In this document: positions 16,858 through 25,647 of the stretch, in pieces
Layout: each line of letters begins with the position of its first letter
Position numbering within the stretch: position 1 is the first letter of the stretch
NCBI RefSeq assembly: GCF_020091405.1
Contig: NZ_CP081903.1
Span: forward strand, 3,534,501 to 3,598,500
Origin: Bacteroides cellulosilyticus
GTDB taxonomy: Bacteria; Bacteroidota; Bacteroidia; Bacteroidales; Bacteroidaceae
Reading direction: 5' to 3'
Length of the DNA: 64,000 nt
Translations under genes and position numbers: made by a program
The notes under the pieces: generated by a model
Databases searched by the model: none
Told to the model about the DNA's origin: nothing
Seen by the model: only the letters and a program-made list of their open reading frames with translations

Positions 16858-19296
16858 TACTTCTATTTCATCTACGTATAAGTCCGAAGGAATAATATCT
16901 CCCGGTGAATCTTTCCGGCAGTCAATGCCATTGCGCAATGTGCCACCACTCTTTAAAGTCACTTTGATGTAGCGTGCTTCGGTTGGTGTACATTCCAGTA
17001 CATCAGTGAACATCTTCCTGCCATGGTCAGGATATTCGCGGGTGTAGGAGGCCTGAGCTACTTCCTTAAATTCTTTGCCATCAGTGGATACTTCCACACG
17101 AGCTGCGCTTGCGGGCAGTACACGGAAAGCGGGATTATAGAGTGTACCGAAAATCACTTTACTGATAGTGGCCGGTTTTTCCAGATCGACGGAAAATACG
17201 AGCTCATTGTTATTCTTTTCATTCAGGTTGAAGGCTACCCATGGTGTGAAGGAAGCGATATTGCCGCGTTTTCCATTGGTCAATCCCAATGTTGTGGTAT
17301 CTGCCCCTAATACATCATTCTCTCCGAAGATGTCACCGCTCATCCAACCCCAATGAGGAGTGGTGGTGTATTGCTTTCCACTTATCAGGTTTGCATAAAG
17401 TTTCTTGCCGTTCACTTTCCCCAGCATTTTACCGTTCTTGAAAGCTGCTGCCTGCAAATCGATGTAGCCTTCCCAAATGAATGGCTGAGTGTAAAGTTCA
17501 GACTTTGCAGTCGGTGCACTTCCATCCGTGGTATATCTGATTTCGGCATCCGGATAGAATGTTTCCAACACGGCTTTCAATGTGCCGTCGTACACGTGCG
17601 TATTGATATTGACATCGAAGAAATTGCGGCATGCCTTTGCGTTCATGGCGTCCATACGCTCAAAGTCTTCTACCATGCGACTCCGGAAGCCGTTCCAGTT
17701 CTTCCGGTTGTTCTGTGTCCAGCCCGTCTCTGCCAAAGCCACGGCACGGGGGAATGCCTGATAGTCACGACGTTCATCACTTTGCATGTATTCGTTCCAT
17801 ATATTACCTTGCACACCGATGATATGTTTTTTCACCAGTTCGTCAGCGTCATCGGGAACAGGATTATAACTATAGGTCTTTTTCAGTGTCTGATATCCGC
17901 CGATGGTAGTCGGTGCGGTTTCGGGTTCTTCCTGATACTGGTCCAGGTAAGCATACGGGCTGGGAGTCATAATTGCATCGTGTCCCGCTTTGGCGGCAGT
18001 GATACCGCCTTCCACACCACGCCAGGACATCACTGTTGCATTGGGTGCGAGTCCGCCTTCCAGGATTTCATCCCAACCGATGATATTTCGGTCTTTGCTG
18101 TTGAGATATTTCTCCATGCGGGTGATGAAGTAGCTTTGCAGCTTTTCTTCCTTTGTATGTTTCTTACCGTCAATGGCATTCGGAGTGGTATCATCTTTCA
18201 GACCAAACTTCTTGATCAGTCCTTGGCAATGTGCACACTTCATCCATGCATCTTTGGGACATTCGTCACCACCGATGTGAATGTATGAACTGGGGAATAA
18301 TTCCATCACCTCATCCAGTACACCTTCCAGGAATTGGAACGTTTCTTCTTTGGGGCAGAAGACTTCTTCGAATACTCCCCATGTGCCGGTTACTTCATAC
18401 GTCGTATCCGGTCTGCAAGACAGTTCAGGGTAGGAGGCAATGGCGGCAATGGCATGTCCCGGCATCTCTATTTCCGGGATTACGGTAATGTATTTGCTTG
18501 CTGCATAAGCCACTATATCTTTAATCTCTTCCTGTGTATAGTATCCTCCATGTTCTTTGCCGTCAAATATTTGCGGCCAGTTGACATAATAGTAATCTAT
18601 CAACGTTTCTTTCCGCTTCGAACCGACTTCCTGTAATTTCGGGTATTTCTTGATTTCTATCCTCCATCCCTGATCATCAGTCAGGTGAAAGTGGAAGGTG
18701 TTCATCTTATGCATGGCAAGCATATCGATGAATTTATAAATGTAATCGGTCGTAGAGAAATGACGGCAGACATCCAGCATCAGGCCTCGGTAAGGAAAAC
18801 GGGGAGCGTCTTCTATTTCAACAGCAGGCAGAGACCAGTTGGCACGTTTCACAGTTACCTTTCCGTAAATGGCGGGTGGTAACAGTTGATACATAGTCTG
18901 TACTCCATAAAAGAAACCGTTGGGATGTGATGCCGAAAGGGTGATTTCATTCGGTGCGATGGAAAGTTTGTATCCTTCCTTGAGCATACCTTCTTCCGTA
19001 ACGAAGCGTATGTCTGGTTGTTCCGGATTCTCCTGTGAACTAGTTTTCAGAGAAATACCGGAGGTCAGTTGAATTTGAGCAATCAAGCTGTCCGCAATGG
19101 CTTGTACTTCCGGAGTGCAACCGGCTGTGACGACAGATACTTTATTGCTCAGTAAGAAACGTCCCTCTTGGGGAGTCATCTGATTAGGCATCGGGACGAT
19201 ATTGTACTCGTTCACCACTTCTTTTTGATTTTGCTGACAGCCGGAAGAGGCACACAGCAGGCTTGCTAATAGCAAAGCACTTAATCCTTTTTTCAT
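16852..19296 (-). CDS. GH20 beta-N-acetylhexosaminidase, lipoprotein
   Basis: The 814-aa exo-glycosidase is predicted to remove terminal GlcNAc/GalNAc from glycans at the cell envelope. It has a lipobox (CASSGC, Cys20), a GH20b domain (about 30-165), and the catalytic (beta/alpha)8 barrel with FHLTDDQGWR and the catalytic pair Asp344-Glu345 in HIGGDECPK. The Asp orients the substrate acetamido group and the Glu is the acid/base. A chitobiase-like C-terminal segment (about 590-640) and an F5/8 type C module (about 690-814) follow. No SusCD genes adjoin it; a Crp/Fnr-type regulator gene lies just upstream on the same strand. Confidence 0.93.
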   Translation of the reverse strand: MKKGLSALLLASLLCASSGCQQNQKEVVNEYNIVPMPNQMTPQEGRFLLSNKVSVVTAGCTPEVQAIADSLIAQIQLTSGISLKTSSQENPEQPDIRFVTEEGMLKEGYKLSIAPNEITLSASHPNGFFYGVQTMYQLLPPAIYGKVTVKRANWSLPAVEIEDAPRFPYRGLMLDVCRHFSTTDYIYKFIDMLAMHKMNTFHFHLTDDQGWRIEIKKYPKLQEVGSKRKETLIDYYYVNWPQIFDGKEHGGYYTQEEIKDIVAYAASKYITVIPEIEMPGHAIAAIASYPELSCRPDTTYEVTGTWGVFEEVFCPKEETFQFLEGVLDEVMELFPSSYIHIGGDECPKDAWMKCAHCQGLIKKFGLKDDTTPNAIDGKKHTKEEKLQSYFITRMEKYLNSKDRNIIGWDEILEGGLAPNATVMSWRGVEGGITAAKAGHDAIMTPSPYAYLDQYQEEPETAPTTIGGYQTLKKTYSYNPVPDDADELVKKHIIGVQGNIWNEYMQSDERRDYQAFPRAVALAETGWTQNNRKNWNGFRSRMVEDFERMDAMNAKACRNFFDVNINTHVYDGTLKAVLETFYPDAEIRYTTDGSAPTAKSELYTQPFIWEGYIDLQAAAFKNGKMLGKVNGKKLYANLISGKQYTTTPHWGWMSGDIFGENDVLGADTTTLGLTNGKRGNIASFTPWVAFNLNEKNNNELVFSVDLEKPATISKVIFGTLYNPAFRVLPASAARVEVSTDGKEFKEVAQASYTREYPDHGRKMFTDVLECTPTEARYIKVTLKSGGTLRNGIDCRKDSPGDIIPSDLYVDEIEVY

Positions 19297-19384
19297 GACA
19301 TAAATGTGTGTTAAGTTTATAAATCGGGCAAAACAGGGAAAAGGGGTATAGCTGTCGTCAAGGGGGGGGAGACGCTACTATTCT

Positions 19385-20077
19385 TTATCCTATTTTACTT
19401 ATCTTTTTCAGCTTTTCTTCGTCGATGATCTTTATTTTTCGTCCGTCGATAGTGATTAAACGTTCAGTAGAGAATTGTGATAGCGTACGAATGGCATTGG
19501 AGGTTGTCATATTCGACAAATTTGCCAGATCTTCCCGCGAAAGGTATATACTGAGAGTTGAGCCATCTTCTTCCAATCCATAACTTTCTTTGAGGAAGAG
19601 CAGTGATTCCGCCAATCTGCCACGAATATGTTTCTGTGTCAGGTTAACAGTGCGTTCGTCGGCAACTCCCAGATCGAAGGATAGTTGCTTGATAAAGAAC
19701 ATGGCAAGATCATTGTTCTGCGTCACCAATGTAGTGATAGCACTCATCGGTATCAGGCAGATCAGAGAAGGTTCGAAAGCGGCAGCAGCAGTAACGTAGT
19801 CTTCTTTGGCGAAGTAAGCACGGTAACCGAAATACTCAACGGGTTTAATCATGCGGATAATCTGGCTTCTGCCACCGACACCATCCTTATAAATCTTGAC
19901 CTTTCCATTCAGAAGGCACATGAGGTATTTAGGGGTTTCACCTTCGCAATGAATGACTTCATTTTTCTTATAATTCTGGAGCGTAAAATGGTTAGCGAGA
20001 AATTCCCGCTGTTCTTCATTCAGGGGCTCCCACATATCGGCTATCAGCTCCGGAACATTCACGTCTGACAAATTCAT
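19385..20077 (-). CDS. Crp/Fnr-family transcription regulator
   Basis: The 230-aa protein has an N-terminal cyclic-nucleotide-binding-like beta-roll (about residues 20-140, with EVIHCEGETPKYLMCLLNGKVKIYK) and a C-terminal winged helix (about 150-225, with LSREDLANLSNMTTSNAIRTL as the helix-turn-helix). The canonical cAMP phosphate-binding RxSxAA signature is not obvious, and no FNR cysteine cluster is seen, so the effector is unknown. I prefer the second ATG (20077) over 20086. It sits 88 bp upstream of the GH20 gene on the same strand; regulation of that gene is possible but not shown. Confidence 0.9.
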   Translation of the reverse strand: MNLSDVNVPELIADMWEPLNEEQREFLANHFTLQNYKKNEVIHCEGETPKYLMCLLNGKVKIYKDGVGGRSQIIRMIKPVEYFGYRAYFAKEDYVTAAAAFEPSLICLIPMSAITTLVTQNNDLAMFFIKQLSFDLGVADERTVNLTQKHIRGRLAESLLFLKESYGLEEDGSTLSIYLSREDLANLSNMTTSNAIRTLSQFSTERLITIDGRKIKIIDEEKLKKISKIG

Positions 20078-20114
20078 TTTTACCATAACTGCTGCAAAAC
20101 TGTGTTATACAGCA

Positions 20115-20122
20115 CAAATGTA
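20115..20122 (-). promoter_or_regulatory. -7 element (TACATTTG) for the Crp/Fnr gene
   Basis: The minus-strand TACATTTG matches TAnnTTTG and lies 37 nt upstream of the ATG at 20077. A TTTG at 20146-20149 is a -33 candidate with slightly long spacing (23 nt). Confidence 0.5.
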
Positions 20123-20179
20123 AAAAGAAAAAATTAAATATTGCACAAAAGACACGAAAAGATGCAGTCTGGGGGCAGG

Positions 20180-20487
20180 AAAATGATAATTTAGCGACGA
20201 AGCCGCTAAATTAAGTTACGAGCTACGAGCTACCAGTAACGAGTTGCTACGCTGTACTCGTGAGAGTGTGTCAAAACTGAATAAAAGAACGCGAATTACA
20301 CAAATTACGCAAATAACAAATCCGATAAGCTTTGATTATCAGAAGTATAAAAAAAGCATTATTTGTGTAATTCGTGTAATTTGTGTTCTAATCTTTATTT
20401 TGCCCCCGGCTATCATGCCGAAAGGTACTTGTCACTTGTAGCTTGTAGCTCGTTACTTATCGCGCAAAGCGCGATAAATTATCATTT
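20180..20487. repeat. 308-bp MITE-like element with nested inverted repeats
   Basis: The outer ends are imperfect inverted repeats of about 50 nt. The left starts AAAATGATAATTTAGCG and runs to AAGTTACGAGCTACGAGCTAC; the right, read in reverse, gives AAATGATAATTTATCG and AAGTAACGAGCTACAAGCTAC. Each end folds into its own small hairpin. An inner pair near 20290-20318 and 20358-20388 (GAATTACACAAATTACGCAAATAA type) pairs at about 24 of 29 positions. There is no transposase. The right end overlaps the stop codon of the glutamine synthetase gene. It fills the 400-bp gene-free interval and resembles a non-autonomous mobile repeat. Confidence 0.7.
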
Positions 20488-22671
20488 CGTGAACAGCAAT
20501 TCCCTATATTTCGGCAACGGCCAGATCTCGTCGTCAACCTCCATTTCGAGGTGATCGATGTGGTCACGTATCTTTTCCAGATAAGGACGGACGGTTTCTT
20601 CGTAGGCGAAAGCCTTGTCCTTGTAGCTATCCATGTGATTGGCAACTTTACGGGCTTCGGTCATTTCGCGCACCAGAACCTTGATGGACGTTACTCGTTT
20701 GGATATTTCACGTATCAGTTCCTTGCGGTCAGCACTCAGTACTTCGTATTCTTCGGGAGAGAAGATTTCCTTGAGTCCACGTAAATTCTCTAACAGACGG
20801 TTTTGGTAACTGACTGCAATGGGGACAATGTGATTGATGGCCAGATCACCCAGTACACGGCTTTCTATTTGCACTTTCATCGTGTACTTTTCCAGTTCCA
20901 CTTCCAGACGGCAGGCAAGCTCTGTTTCATTGAAGATGCGTTCACCTATCAGCACGGAACGAGACTGGTTATCCATATAATGCATCAGAGCTTCGGGTAC
21001 GTGGCAGATGTTCGTCAATCCGCGGCGGGCAGCTTCCTCTTTCCATTGGTCTGAATAGCCGTCACCTTCGAAGCGGATAGCTTCGGAAGCAATAATGGTT
21101 TCTTTCAAAACACGGAAGATGGCTTCATCTTTACCGATTCCTTCTTCCATCAACTTGTCGATAGAAGCTTTGAACTCATTTAACTGGTTTGCCATAGCTG
21201 CATTTATGGCAATCATGGCAGCGGCACAGTTGGAAGAAGAACCGGCAGCACGGAATTCAAAACGATTTCCGGTGAAAGCAAACGGAGAAGTACGGTTGCG
21301 GTCTGTCGTATCAAGAAGGATTTCAGGAATACGTCCGATTCCTAATTTAAGGGTTGTCTTCTCTTCAGCCGTCATCTTGTCATCGCCTACCTGGCGTACG
21401 ATATCATCCAGAGTAGCCGATAATTGTCTGCCCAGGAATATGGACAGAATAGCGGGCGGTGCTTCATTGGCACCCAGACGGTGGCTGTTGCCGGCACTCA
21501 TGATAGAGGCACGCAGCAAATTCTGATTTTTGTAGACCATCATCAGTACATTCACCAGGAAAGTCAGGAACAGCATGTTGCCTTTAGGATTCTTGCCGGG
21601 TGCAAAAAGATTGATGCCGGTATCAGTGCAGAGTGACCAGTTGTTGTGTTTTCCCGAGCCGTTCACACCGCTGTATGGCTTTTCATGCAACAATACGGCA
21701 AAGTTATGCTTACGGGCGATGCGTTTCATCAGGTCCATTACTAACTGGTTATGATCGTTGGCAAGGTTGGCATTCTCAAAGATGGGAGCCAGTTCAAACT
21801 GGTTGGGGGCAACCTCGTTATGGCGTGTTTTTGCCGGAATACCCAGTTTGTGACATTCTATTTCTAGTTCTTTCATAAAGGCTGTTACCCGTGGCGGAAT
21901 AGAACCGAAATAGTGGTCTTCCAACTGTTGGTCTTTTGCGGAAGAATGTCCCATTAGCGTGCGTCCGGTCAGACAAAGGTCGGGGCGGGCGTTGTATAGG
22001 GCAGAGTCTACCAGGAAGTATTCTTGTTCCCAGCCTAAGTTGGTGAACACCCGGGTTACATTTTTATCAAATAACTGGCATACTTCCGTGGCGGCTTTGT
22101 CTACGGCACCGAGTGCTTTCAGTAATGGAGTCTTGTAGTCCAGGGCTTCGCCGGTATATGAGATGAAGATTGTAGGGATACACAGAGTCGTATCTACCAC
22201 GAAGGCGGGAGAGGAAACATCCCATGCCGTATATCCGCGTGCTTCAAATGTATTACGGATACCTCCGTTGGGGAAAGAAGATGCGTCCGGTTCCTGTTGG
22301 ATGAGCAATTTGCCGGAGAAGCGTTCAATTACATTTGAATTTTCTCCGAATTCGATGAAGCCATCATGTTTTTCGGCTGTACCATCCGTCAGCGGCTGAA
22401 ACCAGTGAGTGTAATGAGTAACGTTCAGGGATTTAGCCCAACTTTTCATGCCGTTTGCTATCAGGTCAGCTATTTCCCGACTGATGGGAGTTCCTTTTTC
22501 GATGGCATCCGTTACAGCTTTGTAAGCTTCTCTGGGTAGATATTCCTGCATTTTTTTACGGTCGAACACATGGCTTCCGTAGTAATCGGATAATTTGTTC
22601 GAAGGGGTAGTAACTTCAAGAGGGCGCCGGTTGGCAAGCTCTTGTAAGGCGTAAAATCTCATTTTTGACAT
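20482..22671 (-). CDS. glnN: Type III glutamine synthetase (GlnN)
   Basis: The 729-aa enzyme makes glutamine from glutamate, ammonia and ATP; type III enzymes of this length are typical of Bacteroides. Characteristic segments are YFLVDSALYNARPDLCLTGR, the GSGKHNNWS ATP/ammonia-site region, RLGANEAPPAILSIFLG, and FAFTGNRFEFRAAGSS near the glutamate site. The start at 22671 (MSKMRF) is preceded by AAGGA. The promoter element at 22702-22709 would lie inside a longer frame that begins at 22704. Expression probably responds to nitrogen; three alternating TTTTAGGGGG motifs immediately upstream are operator candidates. Confidence 0.95.
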   Translation of the reverse strand: MSKMRFYALQELANRRPLEVTTPSNKLSDYYGSHVFDRKKMQEYLPREAYKAVTDAIEKGTPISREIADLIANGMKSWAKSLNVTHYTHWFQPLTDGTAEKHDGFIEFGENSNVIERFSGKLLIQQEPDASSFPNGGIRNTFEARGYTAWDVSSPAFVVDTTLCIPTIFISYTGEALDYKTPLLKALGAVDKAATEVCQLFDKNVTRVFTNLGWEQEYFLVDSALYNARPDLCLTGRTLMGHSSAKDQQLEDHYFGSIPPRVTAFMKELEIECHKLGIPAKTRHNEVAPNQFELAPIFENANLANDHNQLVMDLMKRIARKHNFAVLLHEKPYSGVNGSGKHNNWSLCTDTGINLFAPGKNPKGNMLFLTFLVNVLMMVYKNQNLLRASIMSAGNSHRLGANEAPPAILSIFLGRQLSATLDDIVRQVGDDKMTAEEKTTLKLGIGRIPEILLDTTDRNRTSPFAFTGNRFEFRAAGSSSNCAAAMIAINAAMANQLNEFKASIDKLMEEGIGKDEAIFRVLKETIIASEAIRFEGDGYSDQWKEEAARRGLTNICHVPEALMHYMDNQSRSVLIGERIFNETELACRLEVELEKYTMKVQIESRVLGDLAINHIVPIAVSYQNRLLENLRGLKEIFSPEEYEVLSADRKELIREISKRVTSIKVLVREMTEARKVANHMDSYKDKAFAYEETVRPYLEKIRDHIDHLEMEVDDEIWPLPKYRELLFTK

Positions 22672-22701
22672 ATTTGTCCTTCTTTTGTTGGTTGTTGGGC
22701 G

Positions 22702-22709
22702 CAAAATTA
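22702..22709 (-). promoter_or_regulatory. -7 element (TAATTTTG) for glnN
   Basis: The minus-strand TAATTTTG matches TAnnTTTG, 30 nt upstream of the start chosen at 22671, and settles the start choice. Confidence 0.55.
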
Positions 22710-22726
22710 TATGTTTTTTCTGGAAG

Positions 22727-22833
22727 TACCCCTATTTTTTAGGGGGTATTATTGAAAATAATGCGTTTTTTCTGCGGATACCCCCCCTAAAATGTTCGGA
22801 GATGTTGCAGAAAAAACTCTTTTAGGGGGGATT
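22727..22833. repeat. Three alternating TTTTAGGGGG(G)TAT motifs upstream of glnN
   Basis: Copies lie at 22735-22749 (forward; also the right arm of a TACCCCTA/TAGGGGGTA hairpin), 22778-22792 (reverse) and 22819-22833 (forward). Centres are about 41-43 bp apart, close to four helical turns. The first sits immediately upstream of the glnN promoter. This arrangement fits cooperative binding by a dimeric regulator, or RNA hairpins. Confidence 0.6.
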
Positions 22834-22875
22834 TCCGCTCTTTTCTATATTAAAGTCATATCTGGGCTGTATCTG

Positions 22876-22987
22876 CTCCGTGTTATCTCCGTACCTACTC
22901 CGTGTCTATATGCTTAGACTTGATACGGAGCTACTACGGAGATGATACGGAGCTGTTACGGAGATCGTACGGAGTTGTTACGGAGAC
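22876..22987. repeat. 11-bp-phased CGGAG array: three reverse then six forward copies
   Basis: CTCCG occurs at 22876, 22887 and 22898, exactly 11 bp apart. Then six tandem 11-mers of the form nnTACGGAGnn run from 22922 to 22987 without a gap. Pairs of 11-mers form a 22-bp super-repeat (GATACGGAGCT, ACTACGGAGAT). The two blocks are inverted to each other, so they could pair in RNA or bind a protein on one face of the helix. They lie between the divergent glnN and DUF5686 genes. With the motifs at 22727-22833 they explain most of the gene-free 22710-23081 interval. Confidence 0.85.
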
Positions 22988-23081
22988 CGCATGGACTCAA
23001 TCTTGAATTAACTTTCATGAAGAATCTTTCGTCAGGTTTCTTAAAAAGAGAGGTATTTCGTCGTTTTCCAACCTTTTTTTC

Positions 23082-23089
23082 TATATTTG
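23082..23089 (+). promoter_or_regulatory. -7 element (TATATTTG) for the DUF5686 gene
   Basis: TATATTTG is a full TAnnTTTG match, and TTTC at 23056-23059 is a near -33. It lies inside an open frame that begins further upstream (ATGs at 22942 and 23017), which argues for the downstream TTG start at 23116. Confidence 0.55.
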
Positions 23090-23115
23090 TCCCTATATAT
23101 TTGGAGGTATTATCG

Positions 23116-25338
23116 TTGAAACACGTCTTTTGTATAGGAACCTTGCTATGTCTTTTGCTTTCAGCTTGTCCGAAAGCGCAGGCAGCTTCTATCCCTGATC
23201 CTTACGATGCGAGATTGCTTTCTGCGGACTCTATTATGAAGAAAGTCATCTTCTTTGCTCCTTTTTATGAAAGCATCATCGACGACTATAGAGCCGCTCT
23301 TTATATCAAGGGAAAAGTGAATCTTCGCAAGAAAAATCATATCTTACGCTTTATTCCTACCATGTTCCGTATCCGGAAAGGAGTGAGGGAGTATATGATG
23401 GAAACTTATAGTGACTTGCATTTCACAGCTCCCGACATTTATGATCAGAAAGTAAAAGCCAGTGTCGGCACTTCTTCCGAGTTTTGGGAGCTGGACGGCA
23501 GGTTGCCGGAATATTTCCATGTTAATATCTACGCTTCCACCTTATTATATGATAAGCTCCTTTCGCCTCTGGCTCCAAATGCGATGAAGTATTATTCTTA
23601 TCATGTCGATTCAGTAATGGGTAAAGTGCATGATTTGCAATATAAAATTAGTTTCAAACCGAAAAGCAAAAGCTTTCAGTTGGTTAGCGGTCACATGGTG
23701 GTCAGTGAGAATGTCTGGAGTGTGCGTGAAATGCATTTTAGCGGACGTTCTGAAATGTTGCGTTTCAACAATATGATACGTATGGGAGATGTGGGTGAGT
23801 CGGATGAGTTTTTGCCTGTGCATTATGATGTGGATGCCACTTTCCGCTTTCTGGGTAATGTGGTCGATGCCAATTATATTGCTGTTCTCGATTATAAAAC
23901 CATTCTTCAGAAAGACCCTTCACGGATGGATCGGAAAAGGTTGAAAAGCAAGTATGATCTGTCGGATTCCTACACATTGCGCAGTGATACGAATGCTTAC
24001 AGAAAGGATAGTTCTTATTTTGAGAGTATACGTCCCATTCCGTTAACTGTACATGAACAGGACTTATATAAGGATTTCTTTTTGAGCCGTGATACTTCAT
24101 ATCGATATAAGAAACCCAAAAATAAGAATCTGGAATTCTGGGGACAGATAGGTGATGCGCTTATCAGCCGTTATACGGTAGATCTTTCGAAACTGGGAAG
24201 TGTGCGTTGCTCGCCGCTTATCAATCCGTTCTTGCTGAGTTATAGCGGGAAGAATGGTTTTTCTTACCGACAGGAATTTAAGTACAACCGTATTTTTACG
24301 GGCGACCGCCTGTTGCGTATCGTTCCCAGATTGGGTTATAACTTCAAGTATAATGAGTTTTACTGGTCGGTAAAGTCTGATTTTGATTACTGGCCACGTA
24401 AACGTGCGGCTCTTCACATAGATGTAGGTAATGGACACCGTATTTATAGTAGCAGGATGTTGGATGAGCTGGAGAGTATTCCTGATAGTGTTTTCGATTT
24501 TGATCAGATACAACTGGATTACTTTAATGACTTATACTTGAAGGTGCGGCATAGTTGGGAGATTGTAAACGGCTTGTCACTGGATCTCGGTTTTTCCATG
24601 CATAAGCGTACAGAGGCGAATCGTTCTTTTTACGTTTCTACAAAGTCTGCCCAGTCGCGAAGTGTAACCACTTCGGGGGATAATCCCGATTGGGAGGAAA
24701 AAATGCGCCATTCTTACAATAGTTTTGCTCCGCGTGTCCGTCTGACGTGGACTCCTGGGCAATACTATTATATGAATGGTGATCGCAAAGTGAACTTACA
24801 TTCCAAATATCCCAGTATTTCAGTGGACTGGGAGCGGGGCATCAATGGGGTTTTTAAGAGTACCGGTACCTATGAGCGTGTCGAAGTGGATATTCAGCAC
24901 TCCATTCCCTTAGGATTGATGCGTGATTTCTATCTCCGCTTTGGATGGGGAGCTTTCACCAATCAAAAAGATATATACTTTGTGGATTTTGCCAACTTTA
25001 CCCGTTCCAATCTCCCAGTGGGATGGAATGATGAAATTGGCGGCGTATTCCAGTTGCTTGACGGGCGGTGGTATAACTCCTCCCGTAAATATCTTCGTGG
25101 GCATTTGACATACGAATCTCCCTTTCTGCTGTTGCGTCATTTGGTGAAGTATACACAGCATGTGCTCAATGAGCGTCTTTATCTGAACGCTTTGGTTGTT
25201 CCGCATCTGAATCCTTATGTTGAGGTTGGCTATGGCATCGGCACCAATATTTTTGATTTCGGAGTCTTTGGCAGCTTTGCCAACTGGAAATTTAAAGAGA
25301 TAGGTTGCAAATTCACTTTTGAGTTATTCAACCGATAA
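23116..25338 (+). CDS. DUF5686-family outer-membrane protein
   Basis: The 740-aa protein belongs to the DUF5686 group of Bacteroidetes, associated with the envelope and often carrying a C-terminal beta-barrel. From the TTG at 23116 it gives a clean signal peptide (KHVFCIGTLLCLLLSACPKAQA). GGAGG lies 8 nt before that TTG and the promoter at 23082 is just upstream, so I choose TTG over the in-frame ATGs at 22942 and 23017. The C-terminal half alternates aromatic and polar residues, as in transmembrane strands, and ends in FELFNR. Its role is unknown. It precedes the SusC operon but is separated from it by 310 bp and a new promoter. Confidence 0.75.
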   Translation: MKHVFCIGTLLCLLLSACPKAQAASIPDPYDARLLSADSIMKKVIFFAPFYESIIDDYRAALYIKGKVNLRKKNHILRFIPTMFRIRKGVREYMMETYSDLHFTAPDIYDQKVKASVGTSSEFWELDGRLPEYFHVNIYASTLLYDKLLSPLAPNAMKYYSYHVDSVMGKVHDLQYKISFKPKSKSFQLVSGHMVVSENVWSVREMHFSGRSEMLRFNNMIRMGDVGESDEFLPVHYDVDATFRFLGNVVDANYIAVLDYKTILQKDPSRMDRKRLKSKYDLSDSYTLRSDTNAYRKDSSYFESIRPIPLTVHEQDLYKDFFLSRDTSYRYKKPKNKNLEFWGQIGDALISRYTVDLSKLGSVRCSPLINPFLLSYSGKNGFSYRQEFKYNRIFTGDRLLRIVPRLGYNFKYNEFYWSVKSDFDYWPRKRAALHIDVGNGHRIYSSRMLDELESIPDSVFDFDQIQLDYFNDLYLKVRHSWEIVNGLSLDLGFSMHKRTEANRSFYVSTKSAQSRSVTTSGDNPDWEEKMRHSYNSFAPRVRLTWTPGQYYYMNGDRKVNLHSKYPSISVDWERGINGVFKSTGTYERVEVDIQHSIPLGLMRDFYLRFGWGAFTNQKDIYFVDFANFTRSNLPVGWNDEIGGVFQLLDGRWYNSSRKYLRGHLTYESPFLLLRHLVKYTQHVLNERLYLNALVVPHLNPYVEVGYGIGTNIFDFGVFGSFANWKFKEIGCKFTFELFNR

Positions 25339-25443
25339 TCTTTAAGTTTTCCCGTATTTCTGTTATTAACTTCCTTTATAAATTACCCGGCTTTCGTGTT
25401 ATTGTAGTTTAGAAAAATAGTGTTCTATGTTCTATAACATGCA

Positions 25444-25543
25444 ATGACGTATTCGATGAAAGTATAGTGTTTTCTCTGATTATCAATTGTTTATTTGTTT
25501 TTGACGTATTGATAACGTATTCTGAATTTTGAATTGACGTATT
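25444..25543 (+). promoter_or_regulatory. Direct GACGTATT repeats, candidate activator sites for the SusC operon
   Basis: ATGACGTATT begins at 25444, TTGACGTATT at 25501, ATAACGTATT at 25512 and TTGACGTATT at 25534. The last three are spaced 11 and 22 bp, i.e. on one face of the helix, and end about 40 bp before the -7 element at 25585. Direct repeats there suit an HTCS- or SusR-like activator. The rest of 25339-25600 shows nothing else recognisable. Confidence 0.55.
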
Positions 25544-25584
25544 TAAGAATGGGTACTTAGGGCTTTTTTTATTGCATTTTACTC

Positions 25585-25592
25585 TATGTTTG
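25585..25592 (+). promoter_or_regulatory. -7 element (TATGTTTG) of the SusC operon
   Basis: TATGTTTG matches TAnnTTTG and lies 55 nt upstream of the susC-like ATG at 25648. The -33 position is poor (TTAG-like), as expected of an activator-dependent promoter. Confidence 0.55.
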
Positions 25593-25647
25593 CAGTGTTC
25601 AATTGAGAACGAAACCGAGAATTGTTAATCTTAATTTAGTGAAACTT

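Noticed and set aside
17353..18288. A 311-codon plus-strand frame opposite the GH20 gene
   Set aside because: The minus strand encodes a clear GH20 with intact catalytic residues; the plus-strand frame has no motif, promoter or ribosome site.
19362..19369. Run of eight G residues near the GH20 gene, possible phase-variable tract
   Set aside because: It lies about 66 bp upstream of the start and outside any recognisable promoter spacer; nothing indicates slippage-controlled expression.
22876..22987. CRISPR-like repeats
   Set aside because: Units are 11 bp with no spacer of variable sequence and no cas genes; they are phased tandem repeats.
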